From: DATLGB01 sp963740765
GTDB taxonomy: Bacteria; Actinomycetota; Thermoleophilia; Solirubrobacterales; Solirubrobacteraceae
Direction of reading: 5' to 3'
Length of the DNA stretch: 64,000 nt
Assembly (NCBI GenBank): GCA_963740765.1
Contig: CAVUFN010000021.1
Coordinates: forward strand, 1 to 64,000
The notes under the pieces are model-generated. The model searched no databases. It was not told the DNA's origin and saw only the letters and a program-made list of their open reading frames with translations. The position numbers and the translations under genes were made by a program. The stretch's first letter is position 1. Each line of letters opens with the position of its first letter. Below are positions 34,993 through 43,076 of the stretch, one piece after another.

Positions 34993-35427
34993 TCAGGCCG
35001 GATCTGCGGCGGGCTCGGTCTCGGGCGACCGGCGGCGCAGGAACAGGTAGACGCCGCCGACGATGCCGACGAGCATGACCGCGCCCCAGCCGATGCCCTG
35101 GCCGACCTGCGTGGCCACGGGGCCCGGGCAGGCGCCGGTGAGGCCCCAGCCGGTCCCGAACAGCAGGCTGCCGACGACGTGCTCGCGCCGCGGCCGTGCC
35201 CGCGTCCAGCCGATCGGCGCATCCGCCAGCACGGCGCGCTCGCGGAAGCGCCGGACGAGCCGGACGCCGATCGCGGCCGTCGCCACCGCCGTGGCGAAGA
35301 AGAGGAACATGTAGGACTGCTCGAACAGAAGCGCGCCGCGGATGACGTCCGGATCGCTCATCGCGCTCCAGCTGAGGACGATGCCGAACACGACGCCGAT
35401 CAGCCCGCCGGCGACCCGCGCGCTCAT
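34993..35427 (-). CDS. YeeE/YedE-type sulfur transporter, C-terminal half
   Basis: The 144-residue membrane protein has four predicted helices and a GACPGP motif, which matches the second half of the Sulf_transp family. Some of these import thiosulfate or similar sulfur compounds. Start ATG 35427 overlaps the upstream gene (ATGA), so the two halves are separately encoded but coupled and likely form one transporter. Confidence 0.85.
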   Translation of the reverse strand: MSARVAGGLIGVVFGIVLSWSAMSDPDVIRGALLFEQSYMFLFFATAVATAAIGVRLVRRFRERAVLADAPIGWTRARPRREHVVGSLLFGTGWGLTGACPGPVATQVGQGIGWGAVMLVGIVGGVYLFLRRRSPETEPAADPA

Positions 35428-35873
35428 GTGAGCGCCTTCACGATGAAGCTGATCGCGATCGCCGTCCCGAAGAAGGTGGCGGTCGCGGTCAGGGCGGCGG
35501 GCGAGAACATCGCGCTGCCCGTGAGGCCGTTGCCCGAGGTGCACCCGCCCGCCGTCTTGGCCCCGAAGCCGACCAGGACGCCGGCGGCGAGGAGGATCGC
35601 TGCGACCGCGATCGGCCCGAACGTGTCCGTCAGCCATCCGTAGCCCTCGAAGCCGGGGCCACCGTGCGCAAGCGCATAGACGGAGCCGCCGACGAGGACG
35701 CCGATGGCGAACCAGCCGCGCCAGTCGAAGGTGAGGCTCCGCCTGCTGATCTGCCCGACCAGCTCGGAGAACCCGCCCGTGACGCCGAGGCGGGCGTTGA
35801 AGAGCAGGCGGCACGCGACGACGCACAGGCCCAGGGCGGGACCGCCCACCCACCAGGGAAGCTGACTTGCCAC
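35424..35873 (-). CDS. YeeE/YedE-type sulfur transporter, N-terminal half
   Basis: The 149-residue protein, started by GTG at 35873, has about four helices and a GGCTSGNGL motif with the conserved cysteine of the Sulf_transp family. Partner of the next gene. The upstream inverted repeat at 35891-35913 likely regulates the pair. Sulfur specificity is inferred from family, not seen directly. Confidence 0.85.
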   Translation of the reverse strand: MASQLPWWVGGPALGLCVVACRLLFNARLGVTGGFSELVGQISRRSLTFDWRGWFAIGVLVGGSVYALAHGGPGFEGYGWLTDTFGPIAVAAILLAAGVLVGFGAKTAGGCTSGNGLTGSAMFSPAALTATATFFGTAIAISFIVKALT

Positions 35874-35890
35874 ACCGGCAGCCTATCGCA

Positions 35891-35913
35891 TTGCCCACTA
35901 ACTCAGTAGGCAA
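35891..35913 (-). promoter_or_regulatory. Inverted-repeat operator upstream of the sulfur-transporter pair
   Basis: The arms TTGCCCACT (35891-35899) and AGTAGGCAA (35905-35913) are complementary with one mismatch and a 5-base centre. It lies 18 bp from the GTG start at 35873, where it would overlap promoter DNA. No regulator gene for it is adjacent. Confidence 0.5.
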
Positions 35914-35966
35914 CTGGCTGGCTGAGCAGCGGGAGCGACTCGGTAAAGTGGACGGCGTACATAGGG

Positions 35967-36023
35967 CCTCACGGAGTGCGACCGCTGAGGGATAAACCCG
36001 CCCGTGGAGTGCGACCGCCGGGC
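35967..36023 (+). promoter_or_regulatory. Two tandem hairpins with identical loop, 5' of the thiolase gene
   Basis: Hairpin 1: CCUCA (35967-35971) pairs with UGAGG (35986-35990). Hairpin 2: GCCCG (36000-36004) pairs with CGGGC (36019-36023). Each encloses an inner 3-bp stem (CGG or UGG with CCG), a bulged C and the loop AGUGCGA. The 13-base block GGAGTGCGACCGC is identical in both (35973-35985 and 36006-36018), 33 bp apart, while the outer stems differ entirely yet pair perfectly. This pattern indicates a structured RNA. It ends 23 bases before ATG 36047, ahead of a UUUCU stretch. I cannot match it to a known family. Confidence 0.65.
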
Positions 36024-36046
36024 TTTCTCGAACAAAGGACCACCAC

Positions 36047-37213
36047 ATGCCTGAAGCTGTCATCGTCGACAGCGTCCGGACCCCCATCGGCCGCGCCTTC
36101 AAGGGCAAGCTGAAGGACCTCCGTCCGGATGAGACCGCCGCGTTCATCATCGACGCGCTGCTCGAGCGCAACGAGGGAGTCGATCCCAAGCTCGTCGAGG
36201 ACGTCTACATGGGGTGCGGGCTGCCGCAGGGCCTGCAGGCCAACAACATCGGCCGCATCGCCGTGCTGCTGTCCAAGCACCTCGGACAAGAGACCAACGG
36301 CGTCACCGTCTCGCGCTACTGCGCGAGCTCCCTGGAGACCATCCGCCTGGCCGCGAACAACGTCATCGCGGGCCAGGGCGATGTCTACATCGCCGCGGGC
36401 GTGGAGTTCGTCTCCCGTTTCAACGCGCAGCAGGAAGCCGCCCACCCGGAGGACCAGAACGAGCACCTCCAGGGCTCGGGCGGCGACCCGGACGCCTACA
36501 TCGCCATGGGCCTGACGGCGGAGAACGTCGCGACGAAGTACGGCGTCTCCCGCGAGGACCAGGACGCGTACGCCAAGCGCTCGCAGGATCGCGCCGTGGC
36601 CGCGCAGGAGGCGGGCGTCTTCGACCGCGAGATCGTGCCGGTCCCGCTACCGGACGGCTCGACGCTCGATCGCGACGAGGGGCCGCGCGCCGGTACGACG
36701 CTGGAGAAGCTGGCCTCGCTCAAGCCCGCCTTCAAGGAGGACGGGACGGTCACGGCCGGCAACGCGTGCCCGCTCAACGACGGCGCCGCGGCCACGCTCA
36801 TCATGAGCGCGGACAAGGCGGCCGAGCTCGGCCTCAAGCCGCGCGCGCGGATCATCACGGCCGCGACCGCCGGCAACGAGCCCGAGTTGATGGGCGTCGC
36901 GCCCATCTGGGCCGTGCAGAAGGTCCTCGACCGTGCCGGGATGACGATCGCGGACGTCGACTTCTACGAGCTCAACGAGGCGTTCGCCGCGCAGGTCCTG
37001 CCGATCGCCGACAAGGTCGGCTTCGACATGGACAAGCTCAACCCGCACGGCGGGGCGATCGCCCTCGGTCACCCGTTCGGGATGACGGGCGCCCGCATCA
37101 TGACGACGCTGCTCAACGACCTCGAGACCCTCGACGGGACGATCGGTCTCGAGACGATGTGCGCCGCCCAGGGCCAGGGACAGGCGATGCTCATCGAGCG
37201 GCTCGCCGCGTAA
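36047..37213 (+). CDS. Acetyl-CoA C-acyltransferase (thiolase)
   Basis: The 388-residue enzyme forms or cleaves beta-ketoacyl-CoA. Nucleophile Cys92 in SRYCASSLETI, His342 in GGAIALGHPFGMTG and Cys372 in ETMCAAQGQGQ complete the active site. The last motif is usually CIGGGQG, so the general-base loop is changed, though the cysteine is kept. The start ATG 36047 follows a leader carrying the tandem hairpins. It is convergent with the next gene. Confidence 0.93.
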   Translation: MPEAVIVDSVRTPIGRAFKGKLKDLRPDETAAFIIDALLERNEGVDPKLVEDVYMGCGLPQGLQANNIGRIAVLLSKHLGQETNGVTVSRYCASSLETIRLAANNVIAGQGDVYIAAGVEFVSRFNAQQEAAHPEDQNEHLQGSGGDPDAYIAMGLTAENVATKYGVSREDQDAYAKRSQDRAVAAQEAGVFDREIVPVPLPDGSTLDRDEGPRAGTTLEKLASLKPAFKEDGTVTAGNACPLNDGAAATLIMSADKAAELGLKPRARIITAATAGNEPELMGVAPIWAVQKVLDRAGMTIADVDFYELNEAFAAQVLPIADKVGFDMDKLNPHGGAIALGHPFGMTGARIMTTLLNDLETLDGTIGLETMCAAQGQGQAMLIERLAA

Positions 37214-37237
37214 GCGATCGGCTCGCGCTCGACGCCG

Positions 37238-37277
37238 CCGGCGCCCGAGCCCCTGAACCGGGGGCTACGGGCGCCGG
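37238..37277 (+). terminator. Strong bidirectional hairpin
   Basis: A stem of ~16 pairs (37238-37247 with 37268-37277, then 37248-37253 with 37261-37266, one bulged A) closes a 7-base loop. It lies 25 bp after the thiolase stop and covers the last codon of the convergent gene. No U-tract follows on the + strand, so it may act on both transcripts as a barrier. Confidence 0.65.
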
Positions 37278-37711
37278 TAGAGGCCGCGACCGGCGCGGAT
37301 CAGCTCGCCGGCGTGCGTCAGCCGTCGCAGCTGCTGGTGCAGGTTGTCGTCGCTCGTGGTGATGCCGGCGGCGACGAGGCGCGCTCGCACCGCGCTCGTC
37401 GTCTGCTCGCCCACGCCGTCGAAGCTGGCGAGGATGGCCGCTCGGACTGCGCCGCGGGGACGCCCGCGGCGCCGCGCCGGCCCGGCCTCGCCCTGACCGT
37501 CCGTCCGCGTCTCGAGCGTGAGATTGCGGATGATCACGTCGAATTCGACCTCGCGCACGCCGAACGGGCCGGCGGGGAGGCGGTTCAGGGCGGCGTCCAC
37601 CGAGCGTTGCGCCTCATTATGGAGAAGCTCGCGCAGAGCGGTCTCGAACCGCTCCAAGGCATCGGCGACCTCCAGGTTGGAGGTCAAGTCGGGCTGGCCG
37701 TTGTGAGACAT
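37265..37711 (-). CDS. Winged-helix protein with AT-hook-like segment
   Basis: The ~148-residue protein (from MSHNGQPDL) has a helical N-terminal half, a basic RRRGRPRG AT-hook-like stretch near residue 92 and a C-terminal winged-helix pattern (VRARLVAAGITTSDDNLHQQL, then GELIRAGRGLYRRP). It should bind DNA. An ATG at 37738 would add MLVCQYCDT with a CxxC pair. It lies downstream of the NarL-type regulator on the same strand. No specific family is named. Confidence 0.7.
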   Translation of the reverse strand: MSHNGQPDLTSNLEVADALERFETALRELLHNEAQRSVDAALNRLPAGPFGVREVEFDVIIRNLTLETRTDGQGEAGPARRRGRPRGAVRAAILASFDGVGEQTTSAVRARLVAAGITTSDDNLHQQLRRLTHAGELIRAGRGLYRRP

Positions 37712-37795
37712 CGTGTCGCAATACTGGCACACGAGCATGTGGGGAAGATCAGCATCGGTCCGTCTGCGCAGCCGCTGCGCCGCGCGACCACCCGA

Positions 37796-38440
37796 TCAGC
37801 GCGTCAGCTCGAGTTCGCCCGCGGACCGGCGCTCGCCGCTCTGGGAGAGGATCGCGATGGCGTGGGCGCGCGTGCGTGCCCCCAGCTTTCGCATGGCGTT
37901 CTGCACATGGGTGCGAACGGTGGCGTGCGACAGGGAGAGCTGCGTGGCGACGTCCTGACCCGAGTAGCCGTAGGCCAGCAGGCCCATGACCTCACGCTCG
38001 CGGGGGCTGAGGGCCGGGCGGTCGCGGCGGCTCGGGTCCCCGCGCTGGGCGACGGTGAAGCCCGGGTCGAGGTTGGTCTCGCCGGCGGCGACCGACCGGA
38101 TCGCGTCCACGAGGACGTCCGGGGTGGCCGAGGTCAGCACGAAGCCGCGCAGCCCGGCGTCGAGCAGTTCCTGCATGGGCCACGGGCGGCGGCCACCGAA
38201 CGCCAGCACCGGGAGGTCGGGCGCGATCTCTCGCAGGATCCGGACGCAGGTCACCGCCTCGTCCTCGAGGCTGAGGTCGACCACCGCGATGTGTGGATGG
38301 ATCGAGGTCAGCTCCTGCGCGGCATCCAGCGCATCCCGGGCCGTCGCGACGATGCGCAGCTCGTGCGCGGTGAGCAGCAGTTCGACCCCGCGTCCCGACA
38401 CCGTTTCGCCGCTGATCAGCAGCACGTTCACGTCGTCCAT
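37796..38440 (-). CDS. NarL/LuxR-type response regulator with altered receiver
   Basis: The 214-residue protein has a receiver domain and a LuxR-type helix-turn-helix (LSPREREVMGLLAYGYSGQDVATQL, in part). The phosphoacceptor Asp55 (VVDLS) is kept. The acidic pair near residues 9-11 is replaced by ISGE and the conserved Lys near 103 by Thr (FVLTSATP). Such receivers often work without phosphorylation. No sensor kinase is adjacent. Start ATG 38440 is used; an ATG at 38461 is possible. Confidence 0.88.
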   Translation of the reverse strand: MDDVNVLLISGETVSGRGVELLLTAHELRIVATARDALDAAQELTSIHPHIAVVDLSLEDEAVTCVRILREIAPDLPVLAFGGRRPWPMQELLDAGLRGFVLTSATPDVLVDAIRSVAAGETNLDPGFTVAQRGDPSRRDRPALSPREREVMGLLAYGYSGQDVATQLSLSHATVRTHVQNAMRKLGARTRAHAIAILSQSGERRSAGELELTR

Positions 38441-38532
38441 GTCCCCCCGCCCATGCGTCATGCGTCCTTCATCGGCATTCGAGGCGCCGGCCAACATCGG
38501 TGGCGTGCCCGGGGGGCCGTCACAATGGGGTG

Positions 38533-39042
38533 GTGACCCGGCCGGCCGACCCCGCTCGTGATGCGACCGTCTGCGCGGCCATCTACGCACCATCGGTGAC
38601 GGACGGCTTCGCCTCCTTCGAGGAGGTGCCGCCGGAGCCCCACGAGATGGCGGTGCGCATCGGCAACGCCACGGCCTTCCTCGTCGCCGAGCGGGACGGC
38701 GTGGTGGCCGGGTGGGCCTCCGCCGGGCCATTCCATCCGCGGGCGGCGTACCGCTGGACGGTCAGCGTGGGGGTCTACGTGGCCGGCGATCAGCGCGGCC
38801 GCGGCGTCGGGCGCGAGCTCTACGAGGCGCTGCTGCCGCACCTGGCCGAGCGCGGCTTCGTGACGGCCATGGCCCTCATCTCCGTCCCCAACCCGCCCAG
38901 CGTCGCGCTCCACGAGCGGGCCGGGTTCTCGCTCGTGACCGTCCTCGACGCGATCGGGCACAAGGCCGGCGCGTGGCGGGACGTGGCGTGGTACCGCCGC
39001 CCGCTGGCCGAGCGATCCGAGCCGCCGCCCGTCCTGACCTGA
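38533..39042 (+). CDS. GNAT N-acetyltransferase, phosphinothricin-acetyltransferase-like
   Basis: The ~169-residue protein has the typical PAT/Bar family order: IYAPSVTDGFASFEEVPP, VSVGVYVAGDQRGRGVGREL (acetyl-CoA loop) and NPPSVALHERAGF. It would acetylate a small amine. The GTG 38533 start is chosen; GTG 38530 is equally possible. Its stop overlaps the next ATG as TGATG, so it may be translated with the membrane protein. Confidence 0.88.
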   Translation: MTRPADPARDATVCAAIYAPSVTDGFASFEEVPPEPHEMAVRIGNATAFLVAERDGVVAGWASAGPFHPRAAYRWTVSVGVYVAGDQRGRGVGRELYEALLPHLAERGFVTAMALISVPNPPSVALHERAGFSLVTVLDAIGHKAGAWRDVAWYRRPLAERSEPPPVLT

Positions 39043-41108
39043 TGTGGTTCCACCTGGACAACTTCCTGCTCAACGTGCTGCAGGCCCTGGCCGTCGCGCT
39101 GCCCGCAGCGGGGCTCCCGCTGTGGCTGGGCCGGCTGCGGCGCACGAGCTGGGTCCTCGTCCTGCCGCTGAGCATCGTCGTGTGCGTGGTCGGGATCTCG
39201 GTGGCCCCCGTCAGCGCCGACGTCTACACGTGGCTCGCGCTGCTGCTCGTCCCCGTCGGCGCCGCGCTGGCGCTGGGCTGGGCCGCCCACGGCGCCCGGC
39301 CGCTGCTGGCCCTGCTCGCCGTGCCGCTGCTCGCCGCCGCCTTCGAGAGCGAGCTGGCCCGCGACACCCTCATCCTCGGCTCGGCGATCACGCTGGGTCG
39401 GCTGCTCGCTGCGTCGGCGCCGCTGTCGCTGGTCAAGGCCGGGCTGGTCGCCATGGCGGTCGTGGACGCCGTGCTCGTGTTCAGCGGGTCGCTCGCCGAG
39501 CCCGCGGCGGCGCTCAACGCCGCCCGGCCCGCGGCCGGGCTGCCGCAGCTGCAGACCGCGACGCTGGACTTCTCGAGCCTCGGCTACGGGGACTTCCTCG
39601 CCGCGGCGGTGCTCGGCGGCGTCCTGGCCTGCGAGGGGGCGCGGCAGTGGCGGTGGGCACTTGCGCTCGTGGCGGTCAGCCTGGCGTGGGATCAGCTCTT
39701 CCTCGTCACCGATCTCCTGCCCGCGACGGTGCCGGTCGCGCTCGTCCTTATCGGACGGGAGTGGGCGTCGTGGGACAATCGACCGATGCTCCGCCGTGCC
39801 GCTCCGCCCCTCGCCGTCCTCGTCGCCTGCCTGATCACGGCGTCGACCGCGCTGGCCGGCGCCGGCGGCGGGTCGTCGGGCTTCGGCGGCGGGGGCGGCG
39901 GGGGCGGCGGCTTCTCCGGCGGTGGTGGTGGCGGCTTCTCCGGCGGCGGCGGTGCCGGCGGCGGTGCCGGCGGCGGGATCATCATCCTGCTGATCCTCGC
40001 CTTCTTCGCCTTCGTGCTGATCTCGAGCGCGGTGGCCACCGCCCGCATGCGGCGCAAGCGCAGCGAGCGGGTGCGCGCGGTCGAGCTCGCGTCGGCCGAG
40101 GCGGCCGCCGACGACGAGGCCTTCGCGGCGGACGCGGTCACGGCACGCGCGGCGGACCTGTTCCTCGAGGTCCAGGCCGCCTGGGACGCGCGCGACCGCA
40201 ACCGCCTGCGCGCGCTGGTCGGCACCGACCTGATGGTGGAGTGGGACCGCCGGCTGGACGACTTCGACCGCCGCGGGTGGCACAACCGCGTCCTGGTCGA
40301 TACCCGCCCCGCGGTCGAGTACGTCGGGATGGTCAACCGCAGCGACGACGCCGACGATCGCGTCGTCGTGCGCATCGCCGCCACGACGCAGGACTACGTC
40401 GAGACGCGCGACGGCACCAAGATCATGCACAACGGCCAGGACTCCGCGGCCACGCAGGTGCGTGAGTACTGGACGCTGTCCAAGCGCGACGGGCACTGGT
40501 GCCTGCTGTCGATCGAGCAGGACGCCGAGGGCACGCACCACCTCGACTCGGAGATCGTCGCCTCCCCGTGGGCGGACTCGCGCGTGCACGACGAGGCCGT
40601 CGTCGAGCGGGCACTCGCCGAGGCGGCGCCTGCCTCCGTCTCGCCCGCCGAGCTGGTCGACGTCGACTTCGCCGGGCCCGCCCGCGCGCAGGCGATGGAC
40701 CTCGCGCTGGCCGACGGCCGCTTCGACGTCGACCTGATCGAGACATCGGTGCGCCGCGCGGTGAGCGCGTGGGCCGAGGCCGTCGACGGCGCGGACACCG
40801 AGCTCGAGGCCGTCGCGCGGCCGGAGGCGGTCCGGGAGCTGCTCGGGGACGGTGACGGCCGCACCCGCACCGTGGTCCGCGGCCCGGTCGTCGAGCAGGT
40901 CACGATCTCCGCGCTCGACGCCGCAGCGACCCCTCCGGAGCTCTCGGTCGAACTGCGGTTCCGCGCGCGCCGTTACGTCGAGGACCGCGACACCGTCGCG
41001 CTCGTCGCCGGCAGCCGGGACGCGGAGACGACGGTCACGCAGCACTGGACGCTCGCGCTCGACGAGACGGGCGAGTGGCCGTGGCGCGTCGCCTCGGCCG
41101 GCTCGTAG
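39042..41108 (+). CDS. Membrane protein with presenilin-like GxGD motifs fused to two Tim44-like domains
   Basis: The 688-residue frame has two parts. Residues 1-245 contain about nine membrane helices with Asp142 (MAVVDAVLVF), GYGD with Asp184 and PVAL at 231-234, in the order and spacing of the YD, GxGD and PAL motifs of presenilin/signal-peptide-peptidase proteases. Residues 249-271 are a hydrophobic helix starting at Met249, 273-312 are almost pure Gly/Ser, 313-331 another helix. Residues ~350-500 and ~555-688 are Tim44-like (NTF2-like) domains. ATG 39786 could also yield the second half alone. Protease activity is inference. Confidence 0.75.
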   Translation: MWFHLDNFLLNVLQALAVALPAAGLPLWLGRLRRTSWVLVLPLSIVVCVVGISVAPVSADVYTWLALLLVPVGAALALGWAAHGARPLLALLAVPLLAAAFESELARDTLILGSAITLGRLLAASAPLSLVKAGLVAMAVVDAVLVFSGSLAEPAAALNAARPAAGLPQLQTATLDFSSLGYGDFLAAAVLGGVLACEGARQWRWALALVAVSLAWDQLFLVTDLLPATVPVALVLIGREWASWDNRPMLRRAAPPLAVLVACLITASTALAGAGGGSSGFGGGGGGGGGFSGGGGGGFSGGGGAGGGAGGGIIILLILAFFAFVLISSAVATARMRRKRSERVRAVELASAEAAADDEAFAADAVTARAADLFLEVQAAWDARDRNRLRALVGTDLMVEWDRRLDDFDRRGWHNRVLVDTRPAVEYVGMVNRSDDADDRVVVRIAATTQDYVETRDGTKIMHNGQDSAATQVREYWTLSKRDGHWCLLSIEQDAEGTHHLDSEIVASPWADSRVHDEAVVERALAEAAPASVSPAELVDVDFAGPARAQAMDLALADGRFDVDLIETSVRRAVSAWAEAVDGADTELEAVARPEAVRELLGDGDGRTRTVVRGPVVEQVTISALDAAATPPELSVELRFRARRYVEDRDTVALVAGSRDAETTVTQHWTLALDETGEWPWRVASAGS
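39867..39977 (+). repeat. Gly-codon-rich stretch in the membrane-protein gene
   Basis: A ~110-bp run of GGC/GGT codons encodes the Gly/Ser linker at residues 276-312. It has imperfect 9- and 12-bp periodicity and is prone to polymerase slippage, but the frame is intact through it. Confidence 0.7.
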
Positions 41109-41164
41109 GCATTCGACGCCCGGCCCGCCCGGGTGGGCACCGAGACGCCAGACCCAGCCGTATC

Positions 41165-42349
41165 GTGATCGCGGTGCCCCGCCTCGCGCTCCTGGTGACG
41201 CTCACCGTTCTGCTGGCCGCGTGCGGCGGCGGTGACAACACCGACCGCCTCGCGTCCGGCGCGACGGCCGCGCCCGGCCAGGCCGCCGCGTCCGAGGGCC
41301 TCAAGCTCGTCAAGGTCGGGTCGTTCGATGCGCCCGTCTACGTGACCGCGCCGCCCGAGGACCCGACGCACCTCTACGTCGTCGAGCAGGGCGGCCGCAT
41401 CCGCGTGCGCGCCGGCGGCACGACCCGCACGTTCCTCGACATCCGCAAGCTCGTCACGGCGGGGGGCGAGCAGGGCCTGCTGTCGATGGCGTTCGCGCCC
41501 GACTTCGCGCAGTCCAAGCGCTTCTACGTCTACTACACGGACCGGGACGCCCAGCAGCGCGTGGTCGAGTACCGCGCCGCCTCTGCAGCGCGCGCCGACC
41601 CGGGCTCGGCGCGTCTCGTGCTGCGGATGGCCGACCCCGAGTCCAACCACAACGGCGGCCTGCTCCTGTTCGGTCCGGACGACCACCTGTACATCGGCAC
41701 GGGCGACGGCGGCGGCGGGGGCGACCGGCACGGCGCGCGCGGCAACGCGCAGAACCTGGGCTCGCTGCTCGGCAAGATCCTGCGCATCGACCCTGCGCAA
41801 TCGGGGAGCGCCCCCTACACGGTCCCCGGCGACAACCCGTTCCAGGGCTCCGGCCAGCGGCGCGAGGTCTACGCCTACGGGCTGCGCAACCCGTGGCGAT
41901 TCAGCTTCGACCGCAAGACGGCCGACCTCGCCATCGCCGACGTCGGGCAGGACGAGTACGAGGAGGTCGACTTCGTCCGGCGCGGCAACGGTCGCGGCGC
42001 GAACTTCGGCTGGCGGCCCTTCGAGGGCTTCGCCCGCTACACCCCGGGCGAGTCCGCGCCCGGCGCGGTGCGCCCGGTGCTGGTCACCAAGCATTCCGAC
42101 GGCAACTGCTCGATCACCGGCGGGGTCGTGGTCCGTGACCGCAAGGTGCCCGGCGCCTACGGCCGCTACCTGTACGGGGACTTCTGCAAGAGCCAGATCA
42201 TGTCGGCCCGGCTCCGGCTGCCGAAGGCGGAGGGCGTGCGCCGGACGGGGCTCGAGGTGGACGGCCTGTCCTCGTTCGGCGAGGACGCGCGCGGCCGCGT
42301 GTACGTCGTGTCGGTCAACGGGCCCGTGTACCGCCTTGCCGCTCGTTGA
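41165..42349 (+). CDS. PQQ-type glucose/sorbosone dehydrogenase lipoprotein
   Basis: The ~394-residue protein begins with a lipoprotein signal ending at LLAAC, so it is anchored outside the membrane. Beta-propeller signatures of the soluble-quinoprotein family are present: SNHNGGLLLFGPDDHLYIGTGDG (in part), YAYGLRNPWRFSFD and the ITGGVV motif. These enzymes oxidise sugars using PQQ. Two GTG starts (41165, 41174) are possible. It overlaps the downstream TTG-started gene. Confidence 0.88.
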   Translation: MIAVPRLALLVTLTVLLAACGGGDNTDRLASGATAAPGQAAASEGLKLVKVGSFDAPVYVTAPPEDPTHLYVVEQGGRIRVRAGGTTRTFLDIRKLVTAGGEQGLLSMAFAPDFAQSKRFYVYYTDRDAQQRVVEYRAASAARADPGSARLVLRMADPESNHNGGLLLFGPDDHLYIGTGDGGGGGDRHGARGNAQNLGSLLGKILRIDPAQSGSAPYTVPGDNPFQGSGQRREVYAYGLRNPWRFSFDRKTADLAIADVGQDEYEEVDFVRRGNGRGANFGWRPFEGFARYTPGESAPGAVRPVLVTKHSDGNCSITGGVVVRDRKVPGAYGRYLYGDFCKSQIMSARLRLPKAEGVRRTGLEVDGLSSFGEDARGRVYVVSVNGPVYRLAAR

Positions 42350-43076
42350 GGCCCTCGACGCGTTCGACGTCGTCCGCGTCCGCGCGGACAACCCGAGCCT
42401 GCTGACCCTCGACGGCACCAACACCTGGGTGCTCGGTCGCGACCCGTGCTGGGTCGTCGACCCAGGCCCTGCTCAGGCCGACCACCTCGAGGCGGTCGCG
42501 GCGGTCGTGGACGCGCGCGGCGGCGCCGGCGGCGTGGTGCTCACCCACGCCCACCTCGACCACGCGGAGGGCGCCGACGCGATGGCCGCCCGGCTCGGCG
42601 CGCCGCTCGGGACGCCCGGCCCGCTCGAAGCCATGCCGCTGCCGGGCCACAGCGACGATCACGTCGTCTTCCTCTGGGGCGACGTCTGCTGCGCCGGTGA
42701 CGCCGTGCTCGGAGCGGGCAGCGTGTTCGTGGCCGGGGACCTGGCGGGCTACCTCGACGGCCTCCGCGCGCTCCGTGCGCGCGACCTGAGCCTGATCGGC
42801 CCGGGCCACGGCCCGCCCGTCCTCGACCCGGCCGCGCGGCTCGACCACTACCTCGCCCACCGTCTCGAGCGCGAGCAGCGGCTGCTCGACGCGCTCGCCG
42901 GCGGCACCCGGAGCGACGACGCGCTGCTCGACCGCGCCTGGTCGGATGCCCCCGCCGCACTCCGGGAGCCCGCGCGCCTGACGATGCACGCCCACCTGCG
43001 CAAGCTCGCCGCCGAGGGCCGCCTCCCGGCCGGCGTCACCGCCCCGCCGCCGCGGGGCGACCTACCCGCCGTCTGA
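42336..43076 (+). CDS. Metallo-beta-lactamase-fold hydrolase (LACTB2-like)
   Basis: The ~246-residue protein carries the metal motif HAHLDH at 71-76, then GHSDDHVVF, an Asp in CAGDAVLG, and GPGHGP. The C-terminal winged-helix extension (HLRKLAAEGRL) is typical of LACTB2-type RNases/hydrolases. TTG 42336 is the likely start (MPLVEALDAF), overlapping the dehydrogenase stop by 14 bp. Convergent overlap with the next gene is 15 bp. Confidence 0.86.
   Translation: MPLVEALDAFDVVRVRADNPSLLTLDGTNTWVLGRDPCWVVDPGPAQADHLEAVAAVVDARGGAGGVVLTHAHLDHAEGADAMAARLGAPLGTPGPLEAMPLPGHSDDHVVFLWGDVCCAGDAVLGAGSVFVAGDLAGYLDGLRALRARDLSLIGPGHGPPVLDPAARLDHYLAHRLEREQRLLDALAGGTRSDDALLDRAWSDAPAALREPARLTMHAHLRKLAAEGRLPAGVTAPPPRGDLPAV

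Noticed and set aside
39867..39977. GGC-rich region considered as a CRISPR or noncoding repeat
   Set aside because: It is in frame, encodes a Gly/Ser linker and lacks regular spacers.
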